Assembly (NCBI GenBank): GCA_030737875.1
Contig: CM060922.1
Coordinates: 299,761,456-299,825,455, forward strand
Length of the DNA stretch: 64,000 bases
Origin: Allium sativum
Taxonomy: Eukaryota; Streptophyta; Magnoliopsida; Asparagales; Amaryllidaceae
Direction of reading: 5' to 3'
The number at the start of each line of letters is the position of its first letter. Within the stretch, counting starts at the first letter, position 1. The notes under the pieces were generated by a model that was not told where the DNA came from, made no database searches, and saw only the letters and a program-made list of their open reading frames with translations. Below are positions 33,367-45,928 of this stretch, piece after piece. A program made the position numbers and the translations under genes.

Positions 33367-36300
33367 TGTAACAACCCGTATTTTCAATAACCTGTAATAA
33401 CATAAATCGAGGCAGAATTTAATTCTAAAATGGGAATCAAGGGAAACGGGCTATGCCATTGTGTTCGTCTCGGAAAAATACGCGAAATAGAGTCCGAGTT
33501 TTCGAAAATCGGAGTCCGTATGACCAAGATATGGCCTCGCGAAGTTTCACGAAAATTCCCAAATTAAAGTATACTTAATTAAGTGAAATGGGTTGTGTAG
33601 ATATATATATATATATATATATTGATATATATATATATATATAATTGAAAATTTAATAAATAAATATGCAAAAATGCTCAAAACAGCGAATTGGGAGAGG
33701 GGAATAACCGAACCGGCCGATTTTTGAAGTCGACCCGAGCCCGCTGGGTCGACTAGGGGTTAATCCAGGGTGTTTGGCTGTCAACCCGTGGGCCGATTCG
33801 CTCAAGTGCAGATTTTGCATTTGAATGGTTCTCATGGTCCATCTTTAATCTAAAGGCCCTAGATGGTTCCTACACTTGACTTCTTCCCCAAGACATGCTT
33901 TGATGGCTTGGATTGAATCTAGGGTTAATCCTATGGCCTAAAACACTTGCCTAATCTATAAATAAGACCCTAACCTACCCTAATTCATTCATAATTAAAC
34001 CTAGTGACTAAACTATGGCAAAATGCTAGCTCTCATGGCCTCCACTAATTTTATGAAGAGGGTTGCATACTAATCACTCTCTAATCAACTTCTAATCCCT
34101 TCTTAGCATCTTAATCTTCTTCATTTGGTGTTCAAAGTTGCTAGTTGTGAGTTTCTATCACTTTGATGATCTTTTGGTAAACTAATTAGATGAGATGTGA
34201 TGAGATTTATGGTTTTGTATGTGGGTTAATGAGTTTTGAATCATATGATATGATGTTAGCATTAATCTTATGTTTATGCATGTTGAGTATGTAAGCTTAT
34301 GCAAGTTTAATATGATGTATGTTATGTTTGCATGATGCTAAATATGCAAGTTGTGGGCTATGTAATCATATGCATGTTATGCAAGTTCATGGTAATATGC
34401 TATGCAAGTTACATGTTTGTTAATATGCAAGTTACATGTTTGTTAATATGCAAGTTACATGTATGTAAATATGCAAGTTACATGTTTGTTAATATGCAAG
34501 TTACATGTTTGTTAATATGCAAGTTACATGTATGTAAATATGCAAGTTACATGTTTCTTTATATGCAAGTTACATGTTTGTTAATATGCGAGTTACATGT
34601 ATGTAAATATGCAAGTTACATGTTTATTAATATGCAAGTTCATGATGACACATTATGCAAGTCTATAAGCTAATATGCAAGTTTGTTATGCAAAATGAAT
34701 ATGTAAGTTATGTGACATATTATATGCAAGTTATGTGACATGTTATGCAAGTTCATATGCAAGTTATGTGTTTGTTAATATGCAAGATGGCACCTTTGAA
34801 ACATGTTCATTCATATGCAAGTTGACACCTTTTATATGTGTTATATCATGAACGAAATTACGTGGGAACGATGGGGTAATTAAATGCATAAGTTAATAAG
34901 ATTGTGTGAAATTAATATAATTATGCATAACACAAAATAAATAAACATAGTATGGGAATTTGCCTATTTGGTTAGGTGTACCCATACTATGTGTTGGGAA
35001 TTTACCTATTGAGTTAGGTCTACCCCATGGGAATTTACCTATTAAGTTAGGTCTACCCATGTTAAGAAAACTTGATTAATTAGGGATAATTAATATAAAA
35101 TTATGAGGGTGATTAATTAGGTGTAATTAATTGACTAAGACACGAGGTTGGACTCAGTTGTAGCGTAAAACTGCCCGGACCCAACCGGCTTAACCAGTTT
35201 CTACAAATGTTAGCCCAATGTGAGAGGTCTTAGGCACAAACTAAATACGTAATTAATGTAAAGACACGAGGTTAGACTCTGTTATGACATAAGGCTGCCC
35301 GGACCCAACCGGCTTAACCAGCGGTCATAAAAGACAGTCTAATGTGAGAGGTCTTTACAAAGGTTACGTTCTTAATTAATTAATTAAGAAACACTTAACC
35401 ACATTAGCATGTAGAGGGACATGAGGGGTTAAGTGGGTGCCTCGGGTGGCATGAGAAAATCTAGTGGTTGCCTTGGGTGGCAATAGAAAATACGATTAGA
35501 ATACTTAACCAAAATAGAACATGTAATTAAAACATGATTAAAGGGTTAAGTGGGATATACTAGAAAAAGGGACAAGCTTAGGTGGGTAGCTTGTGGAGGC
35601 CCATTTCAACCAGTAACCCATACGTATCTTTGTGGGCTCGACCCATGTCGAGGACGGGACACGCATACTGGGCTTGACTGTAAGAGGCAAACGGGTTAGC
35701 GGTGGCAACGCAAGTCCAACGGGCTTCATATGCGTGAGTGGGCCCGGGCTGGTAGGTAAGCCGTTGTTGCATCGAGTAGATATAAGCCGTGCACCTTTAG
35801 TTTCATCAGGTTGCCACATTGGGGAATGATACATCCCACGGTGGGGCCAGCACGGGTATCTACGTTAGGGAGCCGATCGAATGGGAAGTAGTGTGTACAC
35901 CTAGTGGATTGTAGGGCCCCGTGGCGCCTACTTGGTCACCTAGGGGTACGCAGGTACTAATTAGTAAATTTTATAAGTCCTTGGGTGGGATCAACCTTTA
36001 AGTTAGGAACGACTGGTGTGGTGCAGTTTAGTAATTTACCTTAGGGAGGGTAGATGCGTCTTTATCCTTTATCTTCGTTTAGTTGACTGCTTAGGGTAGC
36101 CATTCATCCCTATATGTTACCGTATATCAGTTTATGTCTTCTCTGGTTACTTTAACGATTGTATTGTTAAAGTTATAGGACTCGCTCAGACTTATGTCTG
36201 ACCCTGTTGTTTTTATCTTTTTCCCAACCCTCAGGTCCTACGGTGGATCCTAGCAGTAGTGGAGCTTGATCGGATTGCTGTTCCAGTCTTTAGGAGCTTG

Positions 36301-36591
36301 GATAGATGTAAAGCTCCAGTTATCCAGTTATCTTTTCTTTTGTTTGGCTATTGTATGAGAGTGGGATTATGTACTTCTTTATTTTGATGGATATTGTACT
36401 TGACCTTTATTGTGGTTTTATGATGTAACCAGACATGTTTTACTTCCGCTGTTATGAGATGATGTTTTAAAATTTCAAGTACTATTTATATCTGTCTTGT
36501 TGTAATTTTTCTGTTCTATATTCACTAAAATACTCCACCGATGCTATGGCATTCCCTTAGTGAGTGATCATAGCGGGAGTGGGGTGTTACA
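33367..36591 (+). repeat. G2 3' LTR
   Basis: Near-identical to 24981-28215, offset by 8386 and then 8376 after a shorter TA run near 33600. Visible differences include aagccc/gagccc near 33737, gagctt/gagttt near 34233, gttggt/gtttgt near 34770 and agttgct/agtttct near 35199. TATA box at 33957-33964. It carries the same arrays and structured modules (35135-35233, 35258-35358). Confidence 0.95.
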
Positions 36592-37546
36592 AAGCTGGAC
36601 TTTACTTCAACAGTCGAAGCTTTCCAAAAGAGAGATAAAGCAATCCAATCAAACTCCGCTAGAGCTGGGCCCACCCTGAGGACCTGGAGGGGGGGAATAG
36701 AATTGGAGGGGGTCAGACATAAAGTCTGGCGAGTATGATAATTCTAACAATACTATTATCAAAATAATTAGACTGAGGCACAAGCTGGAAAATAAGGAAA
36801 TGTCTATGAACTATTGGGTATGGAAGAGCAGATAAAGATAACGTTAAAGGCACACCTAATTACTAACGAATAATTACTACACTGCACCACACCAGTCACC
36901 CTAAAGGTTGATCCCACTTACTTCACTTAGAAATTTTATAAATAACTTCGTGTACCCCTAGCTGACTACATAGGTGTCGCCTGCCCCTGTCTCCGCTAGG
37001 TGTACCCCACTACCCACTTTCGATCGGCTCCCTACTCGTAGATACCCGTGCTGGCCCCATAGTGGGGTGTATCACTCCCCTAAAGTGGCAACCCGATACA
37101 ACTTGAGGATGCATGGCTTATACCTACACGATGCAACAACGTCTTACCTACCAGCCCGGGTCCACACACGCATATAAAACCCGTTGGACTTGCGTTGCCA
37201 CCGCTAACCCGTTTGGCCTCTTATAGTCAAGCCCAGTATGCATGTCTCATCCTCGACTTGGGTCGAGCCCACAAAGATACGTTTGGGTTACTGGTTGAAA
37301 TGGGCCCCCTTTACTTACCACAAGCTATCCACCTAAGCTTGTCCCCACTAGTCCATCCCACTTAACCCTCTTAGTCATGTTCATTTACATGTGTGTTTGG
37401 TTAAGTCTTACTAATCGTATTTCAAATGCCACTAAAGGCACTCACTAGATTCCTCATGCCACCCAAGGCACCTACTTAACCCCCATGTCCCACCTTACAT
37501 GTTTATCTGGTTAAGTATTTCTTAATTCATTCAGGCCATAACCTCA

Positions 37547-37645
37547 TAAAGACATCTCACATTAGACTGGCATTTATGGCAGTTGGATTTGTCGGGCGGG
37601 TCCGGGCAGTCTTACACCATAAAAGAGTCTAACCTCGTGTCTTTA
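37547..37645 (-). other. Covarying structured module, G1 copy 1
   Basis: On the minus strand: P1 TAAAGAC with GTCTTTA, P2 TTAGACT with AGTCTAA, P3 TTTATGG with CCATAAA. Loops ACGAGG and TGTGAGA and the core CCCGGACCC are retained. Confidence 0.72.
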
Positions 37646-37670
37646 CAACTATTATGCTTTAATTTGGGCC

Positions 37671-37767
37671 TAGGACCTCTCACATTGGGCTGACATTTGT
37701 GACTACTGGATTTGCCGGGTGGGTCCAGGCAGTTTTACGTCACAAACGAGTCCAACCTCGTGTCCTA
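37671..37767 (-). other. Covarying structured module, G1 copy 2
   Basis: On the minus strand: P1 TAGGAC with GTCCTA, P2 TTGGACT with AGCCCAA, P3 TTTGTGAC with GTCACAAA. Same loops. The G1 5' LTR keeps only a truncated version at 49330-49416 that lacks one P1 arm. Confidence 0.72.
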
Positions 37768-38856
37768 AGCATTGATTAACACTTATAATATTTTACCCCA
37801 GTTTTAAATATATCCCTATTCAAATCATTAATTAATTACAATTTTAATGATGTCCATAATTGACTCAATTATGGCCATCCACTTATGGTATGCAAAATCA
37901 TATCAATTGCACCCCAATTTCTTAATATTAAATCCTTAATATTACCCCTACCCCACGTTATACGTTCGCTTATTCAACGCAAAATATACGTTAGACTCGA
38001 ATAGTCTAACTCATAGAACAAAGAGAAGTTATCACAACGTATATACAACTAAAATAGATCTAATCATAAACGGGGTGAAACTTGCATGTGTGATAGATGT
38101 CCAACACCTAAACTTGCATAGGCAAAAACTACAACTTGCATAAAGCTACACATGTCATGGATCTAAAGGTGTCGACTTGTTTGGTAAAATGTCACAATTT
38201 ACATAATATGATCATAATCCAAATTCATGTATAAACTTGCATATGTGGTTTATGCAACATAATGATGGTGAAAACTAGCATCTAACCCATAGAACTCACA
38301 CATGTTATAACCTAATTTTAGATCTAAATAGATGTCATAGGATATGTGAGATTATACATACTAATCAATCTAAACTTGCATAGGTACCTGTGATTTATCA
38401 CGTGAATCATCATAGCCCAAACATATATACAATCAACATCATGATTTGATCAAGCATAAGCTAACTATAACATAAATAATAACATCATGACTTTGTAACA
38501 TCGCAACTTAGCATAGAAACTTTCAACATATATAACATCATCATCACATAACATAGGATTTACAACATACATGATAGCATAAGATTTACAACATATATAA
38601 TCAATAATTCACACCATCCTCTTATAATCCATATCACAACTTAATCTAATTAGTTTGCTAATAATCTTATTAAAATCATCATACTCACAATTAGAAAAGA
38701 AAGAGAGTCTTGATTTGCTTTAGAGTTGAGTAGAATTAGAGTTTTGATTAGCTTTCTTCCTTCTTAGTTGGCGGCGGCTACACTGAGTTCCATGGCGATG
38801 GTATGACGGCGGCTATTCTATTTTTCATGTGATTTTAGAGTGAGAGACTACCTAGG

Positions 38857-38864
38857 TATATATA
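38857..38864 (-). promoter_or_regulatory. G1 3' LTR TATA box
   Basis: TATATATA on the minus strand; the 5' LTR has TATAAATA at the same place (61092-61099). A GTCGAC cluster stands ~125-200 bp upstream in both LTRs. Confidence 0.5.
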
Positions 38865-39313
38865 GAGTTTAGGATTTATTTAGACCATCAGATCAAATCA
38901 GAACTAACCTGAACCGTTAAATTAGCCAACTCAGCCCTAAAGACATATCAGCAGCTCAAGATTGGGCTCAGCCAAAACCTGGCCGACTGGACCAGGTCTA
39001 CACCCAGGTCGACTGCGCAGTCGACCAGGTCCTGGGGGTGTCGACTGCCCTGTCGGCTCCCCAGTCGACCTGGGTGCTGGGCGGGAAATTTCTCGCCTGG
39101 CCTGTTTGACTTCGAATTTTGAATTTTGAATTTTTCTGAAACTTCCGATGGCAATATCTACTTCATACGAAGTCCAAATCACGCAAACTCGGACTCTATT
39201 TCAACCAGAATTCCGAGACGAACACAATGGCGCAACCCGTTTCCCACAACTCTCACGTCTGAGATTAGTTATTCTTTGATTTGTGAATATTAATAGAAAT
39301 ACGGGGTGTTACA

Positions 39314-39326
39314 TTCTCCCCTCCTT
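39314..39326 (-). other. G1 polypurine tract
   Basis: The minus strand reads AAGGAGGGGAGAA beside the LTR, the same as in G2 and G3. Confidence 0.9.
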
Positions 39327-39494
39327 AAAGGATTTCGACCCCGAAATCTTCAAGTCAAGAAGATTGTATATCCTAACATCCAATCGTCCATCTACTCAAC
39401 CATAAAGCACAGACATCCATTGTCCTTATAGACTTCTAACGCTTTCATGTTTAAATGCACAGTGTGTGTATATGTCCATATCTAATGCAAAATC

Positions 39495-39523
39495 AGGCGA
39501 TCCACTGATTCAGTTGACCTCCT
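39495..39523 (-). other. Diverged 3' untranslated hairpin of G1
   Basis: The minus strand reads AGGAGGTCAACTG, three loop bases, then CAGTGGATCGCCT. Two mismatches and one G-T pair remain in a 13-bp stem. Position relative to the polypurine tract matches G2 and G3. The region 39327-39837 otherwise shows no gene. Confidence 0.5.
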
Positions 39524-39837
39524 TAATGCAAATCATGATAGTGTCATGCGTCCATTATGTATGCAAAAGTTCCTTAATGCTACATATTATCTCTATATAC
39601 ATGCACAATCATCATCTGAATGCAACATCCATATAATAATACAATCATCATACATCCATTTTACTAAATACATCCATTTATATGCAATATGCAATATGAA
39701 GTGACTGAGCCGATCTAGTGCCTAAAAGTGTGTGTATATGCGTCCACGAGCAACCACTAGCAAACACTTGCATCCACTTTGCATCCATCATACATAACAT
39801 GTCTCAAACACATGTTTCAACCATAGGATTATCCTAA

Positions 39838-42800
39838 CTAAAGGTCAAAGATACTAGCGAGAGGACATACTAAAGATAAGATAAGTACAAGCTAAGCGAT
39901 AAAGGAGAAATTAAAAGACATACCCTCAAAAAGAAATGGGTACAACGAACGCATCTACTTTTCTGTCTCCCAAGTAGCGTTGCTCTCATCATCTCCCCAT
40001 TGCACTTTGACTAGTCTGACCTCTCGATTTCTCAGCTTCTCGATCTCCGACCCAAGAATGCATGTAGGAGCTCGTCGAATCGTCGCATCACGCTCTATCT
40101 CCACCTCTCTAAGCAAGCTCGGCTCTACCACTTCCGCGGTCTCGTGCAAGCACTTCCTCAAATGTGACACATGGAATACGTCGTGTACACCACTAAGTCT
40201 CTCAGGCAACTCCACTCTATACGCCATCTGTCCAATCTTCTCCTTAATAGGAAACGACCCTATAAACCTTGGTGCTAATTTCCCAAAGGACCCAAAGCGA
40301 ACAACATTCCATAATGGAGACACTTTGATAAAGACCATGTCCCCAACATCAAACTCAAGATCTGTCCTCCTTTTGTCTGCATAAGATTTTTGCCTATCTT
40401 GCGCCATCTTCATCCTCCTTCGAATCAAGTCGATCTTTTTCGAAGTCTCTCTAATCATATCGGGCCCAAGTAAGATCTTATCCGTAGATTCCCACCAACA
40501 TGTAGGTGAACGAAAGGTGCCATGCCAATGCTAGATTGAAAGCTGTTATTATATGCGAACTCTACCAACGGAAGATGCTCTTCCCATGTACCCCCAAAGT
40601 CTAGGATACATATCCTCAAAAGATCCTCTAGAATGCGATTCACCCTCTCAGTCTGGCCGTTTGTATGAGGATGATACGCGGTGCTCAAACATAACTGAGT
40701 CCCTACCGCCTCTTGCAAGCTCTTCCAAAATTCGCTAGTGAAGATAGGACCACGGTCGCTTACTATGCTAAAAGGAACACCATGCAAACGAACTATCTCT
40801 CGAACGTATACAGAAGCTAACCATGGAGTTGTCCTCTTACACTTCACGGGAATGAAATGGGAGCTCTTAGTAAGTCTGTCTACTATAACCCAAATCCCTG
40901 TATTACCCTTCCTTGATCATAGTAATCCATCCACAAAATCCATCGAGACGCTATCCCACTTCCATTGCGGAACCTCCAATAACCCACCGGGCTTCTTTTG
41001 CTCCACTTTTACTTGTTGGCACACCAAGCATCTAGCGACATACTTGGCCACATCCCTCTTCATACCAGCCCAAAAGAAAACTCGCTTCATGTCTTTGTAC
41101 ATCTTGTCCCCGTCGGGATGAATGGTCATCTTTGAACGATGTGCATCATCAAGAATAGCCTTCCTCAAGTCTTCGTCTCTTGGTACACAAAGTCTACTAT
41201 CCCTACGTAACCAACCCTTATCATCTAGGGTATACCTATGTAGATGGCTTGATGACTCCCCTCTTTTGAGCTTCTCCACTAACTCAACCAACTGTGGGTG
41301 ATCTCGCTGTGCCTCACCAATCCGTCCCAAAAGCGTAGGTCTGACCTCCAGGATGCTAGCAAACCGGGTACAAAGTCAACGGAAGGTCTAAAGTCAAACC
41401 TAGAGATGAATTCTAAGTTTCGCCGTTCAACAAACAATGGACTCAAGGACAGCCTTTTCCTACTTAAGGCATCTGCCACCACGTTACCCTTGCCAGGGGT
41501 ATATGTTATTTCGAAATCGCAGGACGCTAAGAATTCCATCCACCTTTGCTGCCTTAAGTTCAAGTCCATCTGAGAGAATAAGTATTTTAAAGATTTGTGG
41601 TCAGTGAGCAATTCGAATTTCTCGCCAAGAAGGTAATGACGCCAAGACTTAAGCGCGAAAACAATTGCGGCTAAGTCTAGGTTATGTATGGGTTAATTTT
41701 TCTCATGCACCCTTAACTGCCTTCCACCATAGGCTATTACCCTTCCCTATTGCATTAAGACTGCGCCTAGTCCTGTCCCACAAGCATCGGTATAAATAGT
41801 AAATGGCTTACGCCCGTCTGGAAGCACTAAGACTGGGGCTGAGGTCAAAGCTCTCTTCAAATGTTGGAACGCATCATCACAATCTACGTCCCATGTGAAA
41901 ACTAGGTTCTTCTTCGTTAGGCGTGTCAATGGAGCTGATATTTTTGCGAAGTCTTTGATAAACTTCCTATAGTAGCCAGCCAACCCCAAGAAACTCCTTA
42001 CGTCGGTAGCATTTTTAGGGACCTTCCAATCTTGGATGGCCACCACCTTCGCGGGATCCACAGCTATCCCTTCTTTGGAAACCACGTGCCCAAAGAATCA
42101 CACTTCATCTCTCTAGAAGTGACACTTAGTAAATTTAGCTTTAAGGTTATGCGCTCGTAGAGTCTCCAACGCTTCCCTAAGGGCATGCTCTTCTTCATTC
42201 TTAGAAAAGATCAAGATGCCGTCTACAAAGACCACCACGAATTTATTAAGGTACTCCCTAAACACCCTATTCATCAAATCAACAAAGTATGCGGGGGCGT
42301 TTGTCAAACCGAAGGGCATCACTGGCCATTCATAGAAACCGTCCGGAGTGCTAAAGGCAGTCTTGTCAATGCTATCCTCAGCCACTCTCAACTGATGGAA
42401 ACCAGTGGCTAAGTCCAACTGCGAAAACACTGAGGCGCCAACTAACTGATCGAATAGATCGTCAATCCTCGGCAGTGGGTATCTGTTCTTCTTAGTAAGC
42501 TTATTAAGTTCTCTATAGTCCACACAAAGTCTAAGGGACCCATCCGCCTTCGTGGAAAATACTACTGAAGCATCCCACTCCGATATACTACGTCTTATGA
42601 ACCCCTTCTCAAGCAACTCCTTCACTTGCTTATTGAGTTCCCTCCTTTCACGAGGAGCCATGTGGCGTACTAGCAAAGATACTGGTTTTGCATTATCCAC
42701 AAGATATATTCGAAAATCTATCTCCCGCTTCGGAGGCAAGCCCTTCACCTCCTCAAACACATCCGAATATTCTCGGACCACTCTAACAGATTGTAGATTC

Positions 42801-43309
42801 TCCACAGACGCATCAAGCGATTCTAGATAACTTAGCATAACGGAATTTATGGGATTACAAAAGATTTCGAGAGTGTTGCCAAGGCGAGTCATGAGCCAAA
42901 CTACTCTCCTTTCACAATCAAGAACGGCCCCATTTCTAGATAACAAATCCATTCCTAAAATTAGCCCATGGCCCGTGAAGCCCAAAACATAAGCATCACA
43001 TCTAAACTCAACGCTAAGTATAGAAATTTTCAAATCCAAACATATCATGGATAAATAAGCTGAGCCCCCAATTGGATTCGAAACAACTAAGGGATCCTCT
43101 ATTAAACTGGTGTTTAAGTGCAGTGATTCAACTAATGATGTAGAGATAAACGAATGCGATGCGCCCGAATCGAATAAGGTACGGACAGGATGATCAAACA
43201 GAAAAACTAAGCTTTCAAAAGAAATGGTTCTACCTCGTTCTTGCAGCGGTGGGACCGCGAGATCCTGAACTTGTCCCCTTGCCTGCCCTAGTGCCATAAG
43301 AGCCTGCAC
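39838..43309 (-). pseudogene. G1 protease-pol-chromodomain relic
   Basis: Minus-strand segments in order. 43309-42113 has protease with [10 protein letters not shown] and RT. 42085-41747 has RT connection and the RNase H start (YTDACGTGL). 41611-41279 is the RNase H end. 41330-40917 has integrase zinc part and first Asp. 40847-40455 has second Asp and Glu. 40458-39955 is the C-terminal part with chromodomain, continuing past a stop to about 39838. The RT box near 42215 reads FVDG, so one catalytic Asp is lost. Nonsense codons include two at about 42100-42115 and one at 41746, with frameshifts near 41690 and 41300. Dead copy. Confidence 0.92.
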
Positions 43310-44070
43310 CTATCCTCCCAAGGTAGACCCTGCCCTCTGCCCCTTCTTTGGGCAGTCCTTCACTAGATGTCCCGCTTCACCATAGTGAAAATAGCCAGTC
43401 TTCTTTTTCTTTCTGCAATCCTTGCTGAGATGGCCTGGTGTCCCACAGTTAAAGCATCTTTTCTTTCCTTTGCCATTATTGTCTTTACCACCCTTCTTGT
43501 TTTGCTGTTGTGGTTTCTTCTGATCCCATTTCTTCTTGGGTGCCTTATTAGCATTAGCACCTTTCTCCTTGTGCATGAGTGCCATGTCTACTAGCTTCTC
43601 AAAGGTGGCCCCCATAGGTATGTGGGTCATATCCAACCCTTGCAACGGCTCATTCAAGCATTTAACGAACCTCAGAGCCTTCTTCTCTGGCATGTTCACT
43701 AAGTCCAAGCCAAACCTTGCTAACTGATTAAATTTGTTGACATATTCGTTCACTGATGAGCTTCCTTGCTTTAATGTCAAGAACCTTTCCATATATAGAT
43801 TCTCTTCTGCCCTTGAGAGAAACTTTGCCTCAAACCTACATCTGAAATCCGCCCAAGAGTCAATAGGATGCTCCCCTTTAGTGACCTCCCAATAAAACGA
43901 GGCCTCTCCCTTCATTAACCAAGCTGCTAATTTGACTTTCCTCCCTTCTTCTACTTCAAAGATTTCTAGCAATTCTTCCACCTCCTTAAGCCAATCTCTA
44001 GCTTCCACAAACGTTTCTGACCCTTGAAAAGGTTTTCCACCCATAGCCTTAAATTCCTTGCATGTCTTTG
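43310..44070 (-). pseudogene. G1 gag, main part
   Basis: Capsid-type Gag frame from KTCKEFKAMGGKPF to ...GSTLGG, ending in a TAG (43310-43312) where G2 has a Gln codon. The first knuckle ([14 protein letters not shown]) is intact. The second reads [14 protein letters not shown], with two Cys changed to Tyr. The N-terminal ~50 residues lie at 48907-49057, beyond the CACTA insertion. Confidence 0.92.
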
Positions 44071-44103
44071 CACTACAGCAAAAACACTTTTTTACAACAC
44101 TGA

Positions 44104-45928
44104 TTCTGCAATGGTTCACCAAAGTGTTGTGAAAAAGGTAGATCTTTCACAACATTTGTTAAAAAAACATTGTAATAGATCCTTCCAAAAAATGTCGTAT
44201 GCACAAAAGTTGTAAATAAAAAAATTCTACAATGTTTGTAGTTTCTGTTATAAATGGTAAGTTTTGATGACTTTTTTACATTGTACGATATATATTTTTC
44301 ACGACATGTTTGTCATGTTATTGAAATACATAAACAAACAATGTTTGTTAGACATTGCAAATTTATAGGTTACAACAATATTTATTAAGCTTTGTAGACC
44401 GAAAGGTAAACAACGGAAAAATACCGTGGTATATTCGATTTATTTTTTATTTTACAACATAAACAAAGTGTTAACACAATTTTTATTTATGACAACGTTT
44501 ATTTTACATTGTTAAAAACCTTATATTTAATAACTTTTGATCGATATTGTTAATGCTCGCATTTCAACAATATGTTACTAAGATTGTCATGAGTACGTTT
44601 TATAACAGATGTCTTGTATTGTCAAAGATTTTAATAAAGACAATAAATTATAAATATTATAAAAACAATATTGTTTACAATGTTAACTTGATGTTATAGT
44701 TTTTGCAACACAAAGCATTTTATTGATATTGTAAAATATTTTTGATTTAATTAAAAAATTGGTATTCTTAGGTACATCAAACATAATAAATTTAACGGTT
44801 ATAGCAATTATTTTTCTAAGGATGTTTCTTCATGACTTTATAATTATGTGACATTTTGACCCGACTATATTTTGATAGGTTGGACGAGTTAGGCTTGAAG
44901 GTTATCAAGGCGGACAACCCAGAGAATAGACTCTAAATTCCAGGAACCAAATGCATAAAATACGAGATATAATAGTGATATATTTGGTTTACATCAGAGT
45001 GTAACACTTTATATGCTTTATACAATCTTAGAAATAACCTCGATTGCCACGGTTTACATTTAAATGTAACACTTTAATTAACAATACAATTTTAATATAT
45101 TCTCATTTTCACCCGTCATTGAAATCATTGCACTAAATTAAACAACTATTTCTGCATGTCACTCTGCCAAATTAATCTTTATGGTTATGCATGTTTCATA
45201 TATTATAGTGTATAAAGTAGATGCTAGAAAGCTATATCATGTTAAAAAAATTGCTGGTTAGAATCAAATGTATACTAGTATGACCCCATAAAGATGGAAA
45301 AATCGACTGTTAAGTTTTGATCCAAAAGATCCACTCCCATGTTATAATATGCATTTCAATTCAACGGTGCCCAGGTTGAGTTCTTCAAATTCATTGCACA
45401 TTCTAGACATATTTTTACTTACTCATCCATGTTTTTAGTATCACTTTTCTTTAGTTTATATTTCCATAATTTGATTGTAACATTTGCTCTATTATCTGTT
45501 AGCTTTAGTGCTCATTGAGCTAGCCGTTGGATCTAATTATATGTTTCATTATTGAGCAGGAGGATCATCTGCCATTCTTTACTTGTACTACTTCATAGTT
45601 TATCCTTGCCTTCTTCAAGATCTTCTTTTCTCAGATTTTTGTTAGCACGTAATTCAGTATAGTTTCAATTAGAGAAAGACAAATTTTCAAAAGAGACTAC
45701 TTTTTCAAACTAATTGCACATTTTTTTTCGGTTTTAAAACTATTTGCAAATATAGGCTAGTTTGGCCAGCTCATTGATGAGCTGACCATTCTTTTTATTA
45801 AAAAAAATCATGGGGTGCACTTCAGAAGTGCGCCCCTATTAATTTACACTGGCACTCCAGTGTAAATTCCTGGGAAATACTTATCTGGGAACTGCAAATT
45901 AGTGGATATACAAATTAGGAGGATCTAA
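44104..45928. other. CACTA left subterminal and internal non-coding sequence
   Basis: 44104 to ~44760 is rich in short ACAATGTT-type repeats. From ~44870 the sequence changes character: 44880-44935 encodes a short open piece (DELGLKVIKADNPENRL) of unknown origin, possibly more captured exon. 45740-45830 is T-rich with unknown content. No gene is supported. Confidence 0.5.

Larger units (their letters stand above)
24981..36591 (+). mobile_element. G2: intact, young Ty3/gypsy chromovirus
   Basis: 11,611 bp with the 5-bp duplication AAGCT (24976-24980 and 36592-36596). It has two LTRs of 3235 and 3225 bp, a perfect primer site, one uninterrupted Gag-Pol frame with chromodomain, and a polypurine tract. 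By eye the LTRs differ by a ~10-bp change in a TA run plus roughly four to six substitutions. It is complete in every visible respect and is the best candidate for an active element in the window. Confidence 0.96.
36597..39313 (-). repeat. G1 3' LTR, main part
   Basis: Continues 24714-24980 after the G2 insertion (AAGCT duplicate at 36592-36596) and ends GGGGTGTTACA at 39313. It holds, in minus-strand order, a GTCGAC cluster (38987-39066), TATA box, AACTTGCAT repeats (38070-38400 in plus reading), two structured modules, the long-range stem (37166-37174 with 37237-37245) and the hairpin/pyrimidine/CAG module (36684-36728). No gene. Confidence 0.9.
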
